Origin: Terrimonas_A sp040509495
GTDB lineage: Bacteria; Bacteroidota; Bacteroidia; Chitinophagales; Chitinophagaceae
NCBI GenBank assembly: GCA_040509495.1
Contig: JBEVKW010000097.1
Coordinates: 1-51,087, forward strand
Length of the DNA stretch: 51,087 nt
Reading direction: 5' to 3'
Position numbers and translations under genes: made by a program. The stretch's first letter is position 1. Each line of letters starts with the position of its first letter. The notes beneath the pieces are model-generated. The model was not told the origin of the DNA and ran no database searches. It saw only the letters and a list, made by a program, of their open reading frames with translations. Below, piece by piece: positions 35,367 through 43,533 of the stretch.

Positions 35367-36163
35367 GTGGCAAGTTGTCCAAAGCCATTTGGACATGTTT
35401 TGGTTTTGTTTACAATAACCTCTTTCAGCACATTCGTATGAATGGGTTCTTTATCTTTCTTCAATTCCACGTGGTGAAGGTGAAACTGAATGGCGCTTAG
35501 TTTTACAATTTTCTTAATGATGCTGTTATTGATAAAGCGGGCCGCCAGTTCTTCATCTTCATGTCCCCAGCCTTGCAGATCATTATTATATCCGTTTGCC
35601 TGTACAAAGTCGTTTTTCCAGAAAGCGAGATTACTGCCGCGAACACTGCGCGAACACATTTTCTTTTTATGAGCGATGAAGCTTAGTTGCGGAAGATGGA
35701 TCGCATTCAGTTTATTGAGAAGGCCTCTTGATAAGAAATGGAGTTGTTTTTCCGGACCATGCAATACCCTTTCCGTTCTTGGAGACGTTAAGCGAGCGCG
35801 CGATCCACGGACGAACATGCCGTGTTCTGCAGCGAGTTGATGATCCGAAATGAAATGCCTGTGGAGGATGACGTCGCCATCGATCTGGATCATGTACTCA
35901 CCGGAACAGGCTTTTACCGCCTTATTCAGGATCTCGGCTTTTCTGAAACCCAGATCTTCATGCCAGATATGGATGATAGGGACCGGAAAGTCAAGCCGCA
36001 CCTGGTCGATGATCATCCTGGTGTCCAGCCCGGATCCGTCATCGGCAATGACCACTTCACTGGGCAAAACCTTTTGCCCCGCTACACTCTTCAGGCAGCA
36101 ACGCAAGGCCTCCGGCCAGTTGTAGGTGGCAACAATAAGTGAGGTGATGGGTGGCACCTTCAA
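35363..36163 (-). CDS. GT2 family glycosyltransferase with galactosyltransferase-like C-terminal part
   Basis: The 266-residue protein has ITSLIVATYNWPEALRCCL, IADDGSG, the donor-binding block IQIDGDVILHRHF, and the acceptor-side GSNLAFWKNDFVQANGYN with GWGHEDEELAARF. It is the paralogue of the first half of the next gene (shared YNWPxAL, HxWxED, DGDxILHxHF and GWGxEDxE patterns). The reading starts at a TTG (36163); a GTG two codons later (36157) is the alternative, and there is no nearby in-frame ATG. It overlaps the two-domain gene by 4 bp. Confidence 0.88.
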   Translation of the reverse strand: MKVPPITSLIVATYNWPEALRCCLKSVAGQKVLPSEVVIADDGSGLDTRMIIDQVRLDFPVPIIHIWHEDLGFRKAEILNKAVKACSGEYMIQIDGDVILHRHFISDHQLAAEHGMFVRGSRARLTSPRTERVLHGPEKQLHFLSRGLLNKLNAIHLPQLSFIAHKKKMCSRSVRGSNLAFWKNDFVQANGYNNDLQGWGHEDEELAARFINNSIIKKIVKLSAIQFHLHHVELKKDKEPIHTNVLKEVIVNKTKTCPNGFGQLAT

Positions 36164-36219
36164 TTTGTTAACTTGTTGGGTTCGAGAATCTTATGGTGGT
36201 TCTAATCGAGTTCTAATGG

Positions 36220-36251
36220 CAAAATATATTAAACGCATTTATTACTGAAAC
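36220..36251 (-). promoter_or_regulatory. Possible promoter for the minus-strand glycosyltransferase pair
   Basis: On the minus strand a TTT-type -33 element (36248-36250) precedes TATATTTTG (36220-36228) by 19 nt, one base away from the TAnnTTTG pattern. It is 57 bp before the TTG start. Confidence 0.3.
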
Positions 36252-36277
36252 ATAAATGAGCAAATTTTCAATTTAAA

Positions 36278-36296
36278 TGACCAATGAGGTTGGTCA
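36278..36296. repeat. Small inverted repeat
   Basis: TGACCAA and TTGGTCA (7 bp each) flank a 5-nt centre. It lies in the 263-bp gap between the LytTR gene and the glycosyltransferase pair, upstream of the possible promoter, and could be an operator. Confidence 0.4.
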
Positions 36297-36426
36297 ACAT
36301 GTATACCGGTTTTGTCAGTGAAGGGAGGGAAGGGTGAGCCGGGGTTCGCCGGATCAGACGGCGCAAAACCCAGCCATCCCGGCCGGGAAGCGCGCCGATG
36401 CTGTTATGATTCCAGGGTAAATTGAT

Positions 36427-37131
36427 CTATTTAAATTGCGCGAGGAGTTCACGCTTGAAAGTATTTCCTATAGGCAACCCGGTATTATTTTTAAGTACAA
36501 CCTGTGTTCCCGATACGGTTTGTATTTGTTTCAGGGAGACGATGTACGACTTATGGATCCGCAGGAACAGGCTGGTACTGAGTCTGTCTTCGATCTCGGC
36601 AGTAGTCATCTGGCTGATCAGCATACCATCTTCAATAAAAATTTTCACATAGTTGCCAAAGCTCTGTATATAGATGATCTTATTGAACGGGATCCTGGTA
36701 AGTGTTCCGTCGACTTTCAGAATGAGATGATCTGTTTCTTCCGAAGGCTGTGATCTGGCCTGAACCTTGATTCCTTTCCGGTTCATTACTTTGTCTATCG
36801 CCAGCAGGAATTTTTTGAACTCAAAAGGTTTAACGAGGTAATCGACCACCTCATACTTGTACCCGTCAAGTGCGTATTGCTCGTAGGCAGTGGTCAGTAT
36901 AATATAAGGTCTGTTAGTAAGTGTTTCGAGCATTTCCAGGCCTGACAGGCCGGGCATGTTGATATCCAGAAATACGATGTCAACCTTGTTTTTGTACAGA
37001 TAATCCAGCGCATCTACTGCATTGTAAAAAGATCCTTCCAGCGACAGCGTCCTGATATCTTTCAAAAAGTGTGTAATGACCAGATGTGCACCTTCCTCAT
37101 CATCCACAACTATGCACTTAATTTTATCCAT
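36427..37131 (-). CDS. LytTR family response regulator
   Basis: The 234-residue cytosolic regulator has a receiver domain (residues 1-120) with the acidic pair in VVDDEEG, the phosphoryl acceptor Asp56 (FLDINMPG), Thr in LTTAYE and Lys in LVKPFEF. A LytTR DNA-binding domain follows (about 140-234; YIQSFGNYVKIF, FLRIHKSYIVSL, IGNTFKREL). Its start overlaps the end of the kinase gene by 8 bp, so the two are a coupled two-component system. Its target is unknown; the surface-sugar genes and the B12 operon are the nearest candidates. Confidence 0.95.
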   Translation of the reverse strand: MDKIKCIVVDDEEGAHLVITHFLKDIRTLSLEGSFYNAVDALDYLYKNKVDIVFLDINMPGLSGLEMLETLTNRPYIILTTAYEQYALDGYKYEVVDYLVKPFEFKKFLLAIDKVMNRKGIKVQARSQPSEETDHLILKVDGTLTRIPFNKIIYIQSFGNYVKIFIEDGMLISQMTTAEIEDRLSTSLFLRIHKSYIVSLKQIQTVSGTQVVLKNNTGLPIGNTFKRELLAQFK

Positions 37132-38191
37132 TCGATTGTTTTTTCAGTGATAATGCCAGGGTTGTATGAAAGCTTTGTTTGCTGATCTTTTGCACAAGGC
37201 TTGAATTTCCGTGGTACAGAAAATCCAGGCGTTGGCGAAGATTCATTAAACCTGTTCCGGTTGAAGAATGTATTTTATCATTATCAGGCAGGGAGTTCTC
37301 CACTACCATGGTCAATTCATTTTGATCCAGTGTGATCGTGGTCGATACAAACCAGTTTCCATTGGTCAGGCTGTGTTTGAACGCGTTTTCCACGAGGGTG
37401 ATCAGCAATAGGGGAGCGATCTCATACTGGTCGAGCATGCGGTTCTTTACCCAATACCTGAATGTTACTTCGCATCTTTTCCCGATACGTTCCTTTTCCA
37501 GGTCGATATAATTCTCGATGAACTGGATCTCTGCTGCCAGATTGACCGTTGTCTTATTGGCGTTTTCAATCTGGTAACGCATCAGGTTTGATAGCTTGAT
37601 GATCAGTTCTGGTGTGCGCCCGGGTTCTGTCAGGCTTACCCCATAAAGATTGTTCAGCATATTGAAAAAGAAATGCGGGTTCAACTGTGCAGAAAGGAAT
37701 TTGATACTCATTTCATTCATCAGTAACTGGTCATGGTTTCGTTTCTGCGTTTCAACAGAGTACTCTGCCATTAAAGAGAAAGCCATGATCGTAAACGTAC
37801 TGATGATGCCAATTACACAATAATAGGCGAAAGACCAGAACAGGTCTTCATCCTGGTAAAGCCATGGCTGGATCCAGAAATAATCTGCAGCAAGCAGCAG
37901 CCCGCCGATGGTCACGGTAGAGCACATCAGCAAACAGCAATAGATGAACAGGTTCTTCTTAAAGAATAAAGGGAAGATATAAAAGCGATGGATCTGCGCT
38001 TGTATATATATCAGGAGGAAGAAAACGATGCCTTTGAATAAGTTAAGGGCTGTGTCGATCGTGATCCATTCATGCAGCATCGTTAAGCTGAACATTGATA
38101 TAAAAATCAATGCTTCCCTGAAGTAGAAATTTTTAAACCAGGTTCTGACCGGCAAGATGAAGTTGACCGATCGCCCCCGTTGAACTGTCAT
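37124..38191 (-). CDS. LytS-type sensor histidine kinase
   Basis: The 355-residue protein has four membrane segments in its first 145 residues (such as FYFREALIFISMFSLTML and FIYCCLLMCSTVTIGGLLLA). The His_kinase region follows, with the phosphorylation site in LSAQLNPHFFFNMLNNLYG, and then an HATPase-type ATP-binding part (IAPLLLITLVENAFKHSL, GTGLMNLRQRL). It has no obvious extracytoplasmic sensor domain, as is usual in this Bacteroidota family. The ATG at 38191 is my choice; a TTG at 38206 has a better-placed purine-rich site (AAGGAAG) and would add five residues. Confidence 0.93.
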   Translation of the reverse strand: MTVQRGRSVNFILPVRTWFKNFYFREALIFISMFSLTMLHEWITIDTALNLFKGIVFFLLIYIQAQIHRFYIFPLFFKKNLFIYCCLLMCSTVTIGGLLLAADYFWIQPWLYQDEDLFWSFAYYCVIGIISTFTIMAFSLMAEYSVETQKRNHDQLLMNEMSIKFLSAQLNPHFFFNMLNNLYGVSLTEPGRTPELIIKLSNLMRYQIENANKTTVNLAAEIQFIENYIDLEKERIGKRCEVTFRYWVKNRMLDQYEIAPLLLITLVENAFKHSLTNGNWFVSTTITLDQNELTMVVENSLPDNDKIHSSTGTGLMNLRQRLDFLYHGNSSLVQKISKQSFHTTLALSLKKQSNG

Positions 38192-38382
38192 TCTGATTAG
38201 TTTCAATGCGCTTCCTTTTTTCTACCCGCTTCTTTATGAAATGATGGTGGATCGGGATATCATCACATAAAGAAAGGTTTGTCCTGAATAAATGGAAAGA
38301 TAGGAATACTGCTGCAAATACGATGCGGTGTGAATTTCTGGCAGTAAGGCAGGTTGCTGTAAAAACCCGGATCTAAATGGCA

Positions 38383-38413
38383 TTGAATTTCTAAATATAA
38401 ATCTGTACTTTCG
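38383..38413 (+). promoter_or_regulatory. Bacteroidota-type promoter of the B12 operon
   Basis: TTG at 38383-38385 is followed after 20 nt by TACTTTCG (38406-38413), one mismatch from TAnnTTTG. The predicted start, about 6-7 nt later, falls at the 5' end of the cobalamin riboswitch, which supports the call. Confidence 0.5.
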
Positions 38414-38418
38414 CGCCG

Positions 38419-38600
38419 CATTGGTTCATTTGACCCAACCTGGGTCAAATTGATTAAAAGGGAATCAGGTGTGAATCCTGAGCAGTCCCGCTACTGTAAG
38501 TTCTGAATAACATGCTGACACATTCCAGCCACTGTTGTGCCGAGGGGCATGATGGGAAGGCCGTCAGAATGAGAACAAGCCAGGAGACCTGCCAAAGCAG
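38419..38600 (+). promoter_or_regulatory. Cobalamin riboswitch
   Basis: The core reads AAAAGGGAATCAGGTG, then AATCCTGAGCAGTCCCGC and TACTGTAAG, and ends with GCCAGGAGACCTGCC at 38579-38593. This is the conserved layout of AdoCbl-type riboswitches, including the B12 box. The stem TTTGACCCA/TGGGTCAAA at 38429-38449 fits the P2 arm. It lies about 120 nt before the BtuB-like start and should shut the operon when B12 is plentiful. A small stem (38610-38615 with 38626-38631) could belong to the expression platform. Confidence 0.95.
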
Positions 38601-38717
38601 ATTTGTTTTAAGCTTTCGTGGATAGAAGCTTTGAATGCAACCTGTACGGAGAAATCAGTACTACCAGTTTTAGCATGTCATCCTGTAAAGCTGTTTGATC
38701 ATTTATATCAAATAGTA

Positions 38718-40802
38718 ATGTTATTTTCAATTGCCCCGAAAGTGCTGCTGACAGCGCTTTTAACAGGCGCGTGTACATATCTGATCGCGCAACAGAAATT
38801 GAGCAGCGATACACTCGCTGTAAATCCGGATACGGCAAAGGTCAAACTTTTGGCGGGCATCACGGTGTCTGCCCTGACGCACAAAGAAGTAATACCTGCG
38901 CAGAAGCTATCGGGCCATGAACTCGAAAGCCTCAACAGTTTCTCCGTAGCAGATGCTATGCGCTATTTCGCAGGTGTACAGGTAAAAGATTATGGAGGGA
39001 TCGGCGGGTTGAAAACGGTGGATATGCGCAGCATGGGAACCAACCACATGGGCGTGTTCTATGACGGCATTCAGATCGGCAATGCGCAGAACGGCCAGAT
39101 AGATCTCGGCCGTTTCTCGATGGATAACATCGAATCGATCTCTCTTTATAACGGCCAGAAGAGTGATATTTTCCAACCCGCCCGTGATTTTGGTTCATCC
39201 GGAACTATCTATCTCAAAAGCAGGCGACCATCTTTCGATTCATTAACATCCAGCCATTTTAAAGGTGTTATGAAAGCCGGTTCATTCGGCCTTGTGAATC
39301 CTTCCTTGCTATGGGAAAAGAAATTAAGCGATAAGATCGACCTGTCTTTCAGCAGCGAATATTTGCATTCATCCGGGAAATATAAGTTTCGGTACAAGCG
39401 TGTATTTCACGCTTCCGGCAATACGGCCTGGGATACAACTGCCGTAAGAGAAAACGGGGATATCGAAGCACAACGTGTAGAAGCTGGCTTATATGGGAAT
39501 ATCAGGCGCGGACAGTGGAATGCTAAAGCATATTTTTATAATTCAGGAAGAGGGATCCCAGGCGCTATCGTTAACAATGTCTGGAAGCGGGCGCAACGTC
39601 AGTGGGACAGGAACTTCTTTCTCCAGGGTTCTTTCCAGAAAAATATCGCACCCAGATATGATCTCCAGATCAATGCGAAATACGCAAATGATTACATGCG
39701 CTATCTTAATCCCGATACCACATTACTGTATACGGATAATAATTTTCATCAGCAGGAATGGTACGCTTCCGTTTCCAATAAGTATGCTTTTGCAAAGAAC
39801 TTCGATATTGATCTTTCAGCCGATCTCCAGTACAATACACTTACTTCCAACCTGGATGGATTTGTTTTTCCGAAGAGGTTCACCAGCCTTGTTGCACTGG
39901 CTACCGCCGGTGAGATCGGACGGATCAAACTTCAGGCAAGCCTGCTCGGAACATTCGTCAGTGAGTCGGTGAACCGTGGCAACAATGGTGGTGGGAACGT
40001 GTCTGTTTCAGCACCCTCAAAGCAGGAATTTACTCCTGCAGTCTTCCTCTCTTACAGGCCTTTCCCTCAGAAAGAATTCAACCTGCGCGCTTTCTATAAG
40101 AAGATCTTCAGGATGCCAACGTTCAATGACCTGTATTATACCGATATCGGCAACATCGCCTTGCGGCCTGAATTCACTCATCAATACAACCTTGGCTTCC
40201 AATATACCATGTATCCATTGCATTCCATTATTAAAAAATGGCAGTTGCAGGCAGATATCTATTACAACCGGGTAACAGATAAGATCATTGCAGTGCCCAA
40301 GGGAAGCGGCATGTACCGCTGGATGATGATGAATATTGGTCTTGTTGAGATCAGAGGGATTGATGTTGTATCTGATCAAAGCGTTCAATTATCGGGGGCT
40401 GCCGTACTGCATCTACGTGCCACATATACCTATCAGCAGGCACAGGACTTCACCGCGCGCCGGAACCCTGACCTGCAGAATGAAACCTGGGGCGGGCAGA
40501 TTCCTTACATCCCCTGGCATAGTGCGTCGATCATCACAGGTGTTCAATATAAAAGCTGGCGGATGAATTACAGTTATATCTACACAGGAGAACGCTATCA
40601 CAATTCAGCGAATATCCGGGAGAATTACGAACAACCCTGGTACACGAGTGATATATCCCTGGTAAAGAATTGTATGATCCGGCATATGGCCTGGAAGGTT
40701 TCCGGAGAGATTAATAACGTATTCAACCAGGACTATGAAGTGGTATTGAACTACCCGATGCCAAAACGTAATTATAAGCTCATCTTATCTGTCGAACTAT
40801 GA
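38718..40802 (+). CDS. btuB: BtuB-like TonB-dependent cobalamin receptor
   Basis: This outer-membrane receptor (694 residues) should import cobamides using TonB energy. It has a signal peptide (VLLTALLTGACTYLIAQQ), a plug domain (about 65-175; DAMRYFAGVQVKDYGGIGG, VDMRSMGTNHMGVFYDGI), and a 22-strand-type barrel ending in PKRNYKLILSVEL with a hydrophobic final strand. It lacks the STN and carboxypeptidase-like domains of SusC proteins, so it is an ordinary small-ligand receptor. The riboswitch upstream and the BtuG/BtuH-like genes downstream point to B12. I chose the ATG at 38718 because it begins the signal peptide. The next gene starts within its stop codon (ATGA). Confidence 0.92.
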   Translation: MLFSIAPKVLLTALLTGACTYLIAQQKLSSDTLAVNPDTAKVKLLAGITVSALTHKEVIPAQKLSGHELESLNSFSVADAMRYFAGVQVKDYGGIGGLKTVDMRSMGTNHMGVFYDGIQIGNAQNGQIDLGRFSMDNIESISLYNGQKSDIFQPARDFGSSGTIYLKSRRPSFDSLTSSHFKGVMKAGSFGLVNPSLLWEKKLSDKIDLSFSSEYLHSSGKYKFRYKRVFHASGNTAWDTTAVRENGDIEAQRVEAGLYGNIRRGQWNAKAYFYNSGRGIPGAIVNNVWKRAQRQWDRNFFLQGSFQKNIAPRYDLQINAKYANDYMRYLNPDTTLLYTDNNFHQQEWYASVSNKYAFAKNFDIDLSADLQYNTLTSNLDGFVFPKRFTSLVALATAGEIGRIKLQASLLGTFVSESVNRGNNGGGNVSVSAPSKQEFTPAVFLSYRPFPQKEFNLRAFYKKIFRMPTFNDLYYTDIGNIALRPEFTHQYNLGFQYTMYPLHSIIKKWQLQADIYYNRVTDKIIAVPKGSGMYRWMMMNIGLVEIRGIDVVSDQSVQLSGAAVLHLRATYTYQQAQDFTARRNPDLQNETWGGQIPYIPWHSASIITGVQYKSWRMNYSYIYTGERYHNSANIRENYEQPWYTSDISLVKNCMIRHMAWKVSGEINNVFNQDYEVVLNYPMPKRNYKLILSVEL

Positions 40803-41941
40803 AATACACATTCCTGGGCGTAATTGCAATGCTGTTAACGGTTGCATCCTGCCGTAAAGATGTTGCGGTATTTATGAATGATGACATTCCTGTCGATCCT
40901 CCATCTCCGGATGGCTTCGCCGGATTTTATCTGTTGAATGAAGGGAATATGGGCAGTAATAAAAGTACGCTCGATTTCTTTGATTACAAGACAGGCGTGT
41001 ACCAACGAAATATCTATGGATCCATGAACCCTACCGTTCCAAAAGAAATGGGTGACGTTGGAAATGATATCCGCATCTATGGAGCACGACTTTATGCTGT
41101 GATCAACGCCTCCAATAAAATAGAAGTGATGGATGCTAAAACGGCAAAAAGGATCGGGCAGGTGGACATTCCCAATTGCCGGTATATAAAATTTGATAAA
41201 GGATTTGCTTACGTAACTTCTTATGCCGGACCGATCGAGATCAATCCAAACTACACACAGAAAGGATATGTGGCGAAAATTGATACCGCCACACTGACTG
41301 TTGTAAGTAAATGTATCGTAGGGTTTCAGCCGGATGAACTGGAAATCACAGATGGAAAGATCTATGTAGCGAATTCAGGCGGCTACATGGGTGCGGGCAA
41401 TACAGAAAAATATGAACGTACCGTTTCTGTTATCGATCTGGTAACCTTCACAGAAGATAAACGAATTGATGTTGCCTATAACCTTCACCATATCAGAGCT
41501 GATAAACGCGGTGATCTGTGGGTCACTTCGCGCGGTGATTACAAGCAACTGCCGTCAAGGCTGTATTTCATTGACAAAACACTGCAAAAGGTAACGGATA
41601 CGCTGCCGATCGCGGTCAGCAATTTTCACCTCGACGGAGACTCCCTCTATACCTATAGCACAGAGTGGAGCTATATCACTTACACCAATATTATTACTTA
41701 TGGCGTCATCAATACGCGAACGAGGGAGATTGTAACCAATTCGTTTATATCGGATGGCACTGATAAAATGATAGAAGTGCCGTATGGCCTGATGGTCAAT
41801 CCGGCTACTAAGGAGATTTACGTTACTGATGCCGGTAACTATGTGTCCCCCGGTATGCTTTACTGTTTCACTAAACAAGGTAAAAAGAAATGGAGCGTCC
41901 GTACGGGAGATATACCTGCCCATTTTGCTTTACTGCCGTAA
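40799..41941 (+). CDS. BtuG-like beta-propeller surface lipoprotein
   Basis: The 380-residue protein is a lipoprotein (LLTVASC, Cys18) with YncE-type beta-propeller repeats. It begins FAGFYLLNEGNMGSNKSTLDFFD and continues with VANSGGYMGAG, RTVSVIDLVTF and MVNPATKEIYVTDAGNY. BtuG proteins of gut Bacteroides are seven-bladed surface propellers that bind B12 very tightly and cap BtuB, and this sequence shares their start and blade pattern. It overlaps the btuB stop by 4 bp, so the receptor and lid are made together. B12 binding here is inferred from family and operon. Confidence 0.85.
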   Translation: MKYTFLGVIAMLLTVASCRKDVAVFMNDDIPVDPPSPDGFAGFYLLNEGNMGSNKSTLDFFDYKTGVYQRNIYGSMNPTVPKEMGDVGNDIRIYGARLYAVINASNKIEVMDAKTAKRIGQVDIPNCRYIKFDKGFAYVTSYAGPIEINPNYTQKGYVAKIDTATLTVVSKCIVGFQPDELEITDGKIYVANSGGYMGAGNTEKYERTVSVIDLVTFTEDKRIDVAYNLHHIRADKRGDLWVTSRGDYKQLPSRLYFIDKTLQKVTDTLPIAVSNFHLDGDSLYTYSTEWSYITYTNIITYGVINTRTREIVTNSFISDGTDKMIEVPYGLMVNPATKEIYVTDAGNYVSPGMLYCFTKQGKKKWSVRTGDIPAHFALLP

Positions 41942-41995
41942 AGGATTGGATCATGCTCCATTTTAAGATCATCTCATAACCATAAACCAAAACTC

Positions 41996-43471
41996 ATGAA
42001 AAGGCTCATTTTTATGAAACTGTTTACAGTTGTCATACTGCTTGTGATCTCCTGCAGAAAAGGAGAATATTTTTCTCCGGCGATCTCCGATAGTAAAACG
42101 GATACGATCGTATTGAATATCGGTGATAAGACCATACTGGCACCTAATATCAACAGTTTGTTAGGGAGCACTTACAAATGGCTTGTCAATGGAACACTGG
42201 TGTCGACGGGTAATATCAATTACACTTTCCACGCTACGGAAGCAGGAAATTTTGACGTTACGCTGAAAGTGAAGAATTGGGGAGGTGCAGACGAATACGT
42301 GTATAAGATCTTTGTAGAGAAGCCTATCGTTCTGTCGTTAGGTACGCTTCCTTCTGTTTCAACCTGCGAAGTACTTGAGATCGATCCGGTAATAGCGGGT
42401 CCGGATCGCAACGACTACGAATACCAATGGTCTATCGGCGATTCGGTCATAGGGAAAGAACGGGCACTCAGCTTTATCTCAGTTCTGCCGGGAAATTATA
42501 CACTTCAGCTTCGTGCGACGGCAGGAATGCAATCAGCGACTACCACAGGTTCTGTTACAGTCAACGAGGCGCAGTATGTAAGAAATGCCTACTCGCTGAT
42601 TGAGTATCTTCCGGCACCCGCAAGGAATCATAACTGGTCGATCATTGGAGCTGCACAAAACTGGGACTATGGCTCAGAATTTCCGCTTGCTTACAATGCT
42701 TTTCTTGCTAAGGCATCTGAGCTGAGAAAGCAAAGTGTGAGTCCCGGTCTTCTGTTAGGCTCCTGGGGCGGATCTGCCACATTCAAGTTTGATCATACCG
42801 TTGTGAATGTACCTGGCAAAGCAGACATAGAACTGACGGCTATTGTTTCCAACCTTGATCCACCTGCTGTTTATGTCGCTTACGACAGGAATAAAAATGG
42901 CAAGCCTGACATGGATGAGTGGTATGAGATCAAGAACAAGGATCATGGACTGGAAGATCTGCCGGACTATGAGATGATGTTCACTTACGACAGTACACAG
43001 GTAGATAACAGGCGTATATACACTTTTTACAGCTGGAAGGATAATCAGGCAGAGCAGGTGAAAGGTCAGATCATGAATCAAAAGACTTTCACGGCCTCTC
43101 TTACATATACCGGTGCATTTTCCGTAAGAGGATTCTTTCCCGGCTATAATATGATCGATGTAGCTACGAAACAGGTGGGATTAATGGAAGGGTGGAGTAA
43201 TTCCTTTACGCGTAAAGGAAAACGCATTACCCGCGATCTTTCAAGTGCCGGACAATTCAGTCAGAAACTCAATATTGATCTGGACCTGGCAATACATAAT
43301 AGAGGCGGCAGTGTTCAATTGCCCGGCATAGATTTTATCAAAGTACAGAAAGTAGTGTATCCGTTTGCAAGGGACATTTTCAATCCGGGCGCTGGTGCGC
43401 TGGACGCGAATATGAACGAGGACCGGATGCTGACTGTATCCGGCATCTTAGACATGCATCTCAAAAACTAA
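41996..43471 (+). CDS. BtuH-like surface lipoprotein, divergent copy
   Basis: The 491-residue lipoprotein (LLVISC, Cys20) has two PKD/Ig-like domains (residues about 30-200) and a C-terminal beta domain (about 225-490) with the phrases FDHTVVNVPG and GIDFIKVQKV. A DRNKNGKPDMDEW loop (from Asp297) resembles an EF-hand or dockerin calcium loop. The layout matches the protein family found beside BtuB and BtuG in Bacteroidota, including the B12-binding BtuH proteins, but this copy has lost several blocks kept in the next gene (such as the YIRWTDNQG stretch, here FYSWKDNQA). It lies 54 bp after the BtuG-like gene. Confidence 0.75.
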   Translation: MKRLIFMKLFTVVILLVISCRKGEYFSPAISDSKTDTIVLNIGDKTILAPNINSLLGSTYKWLVNGTLVSTGNINYTFHATEAGNFDVTLKVKNWGGADEYVYKIFVEKPIVLSLGTLPSVSTCEVLEIDPVIAGPDRNDYEYQWSIGDSVIGKERALSFISVLPGNYTLQLRATAGMQSATTTGSVTVNEAQYVRNAYSLIEYLPAPARNHNWSIIGAAQNWDYGSEFPLAYNAFLAKASELRKQSVSPGLLLGSWGGSATFKFDHTVVNVPGKADIELTAIVSNLDPPAVYVAYDRNKNGKPDMDEWYEIKNKDHGLEDLPDYEMMFTYDSTQVDNRRIYTFYSWKDNQAEQVKGQIMNQKTFTASLTYTGAFSVRGFFPGYNMIDVATKQVGLMEGWSNSFTRKGKRITRDLSSAGQFSQKLNIDLDLAIHNRGGSVQLPGIDFIKVQKVVYPFARDIFNPGAGALDANMNEDRMLTVSGILDMHLKN

Positions 43472-43533
43472 TTCGTGTAGCAGGCCTGCGCAAAAAGAAC
43501 GTTCAAATTCTCTTCACTATCTAACCGTTTAAC

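Noticed and set aside
36325..36420. GGGGTTCGCCGG stretch as a possible tRNA T-arm
   Set aside because: No acceptor stem, anticodon arm or CCA-side pairing could be built around it.
38263..38448. Small minus-strand frame between the kinase and the riboswitch
   Set aside because: It overlaps the predicted promoter and riboswitch of the B12 operon and shows no family resemblance.
38429..38449. Perfect 9-bp hairpin (TTTGACCCA/TGGGTCAAA) as a separate operator
   Set aside because: It lies where the P2 arm of the cobalamin riboswitch is expected, just before the AAAAGGGAATC core, so it is counted as part of the riboswitch.
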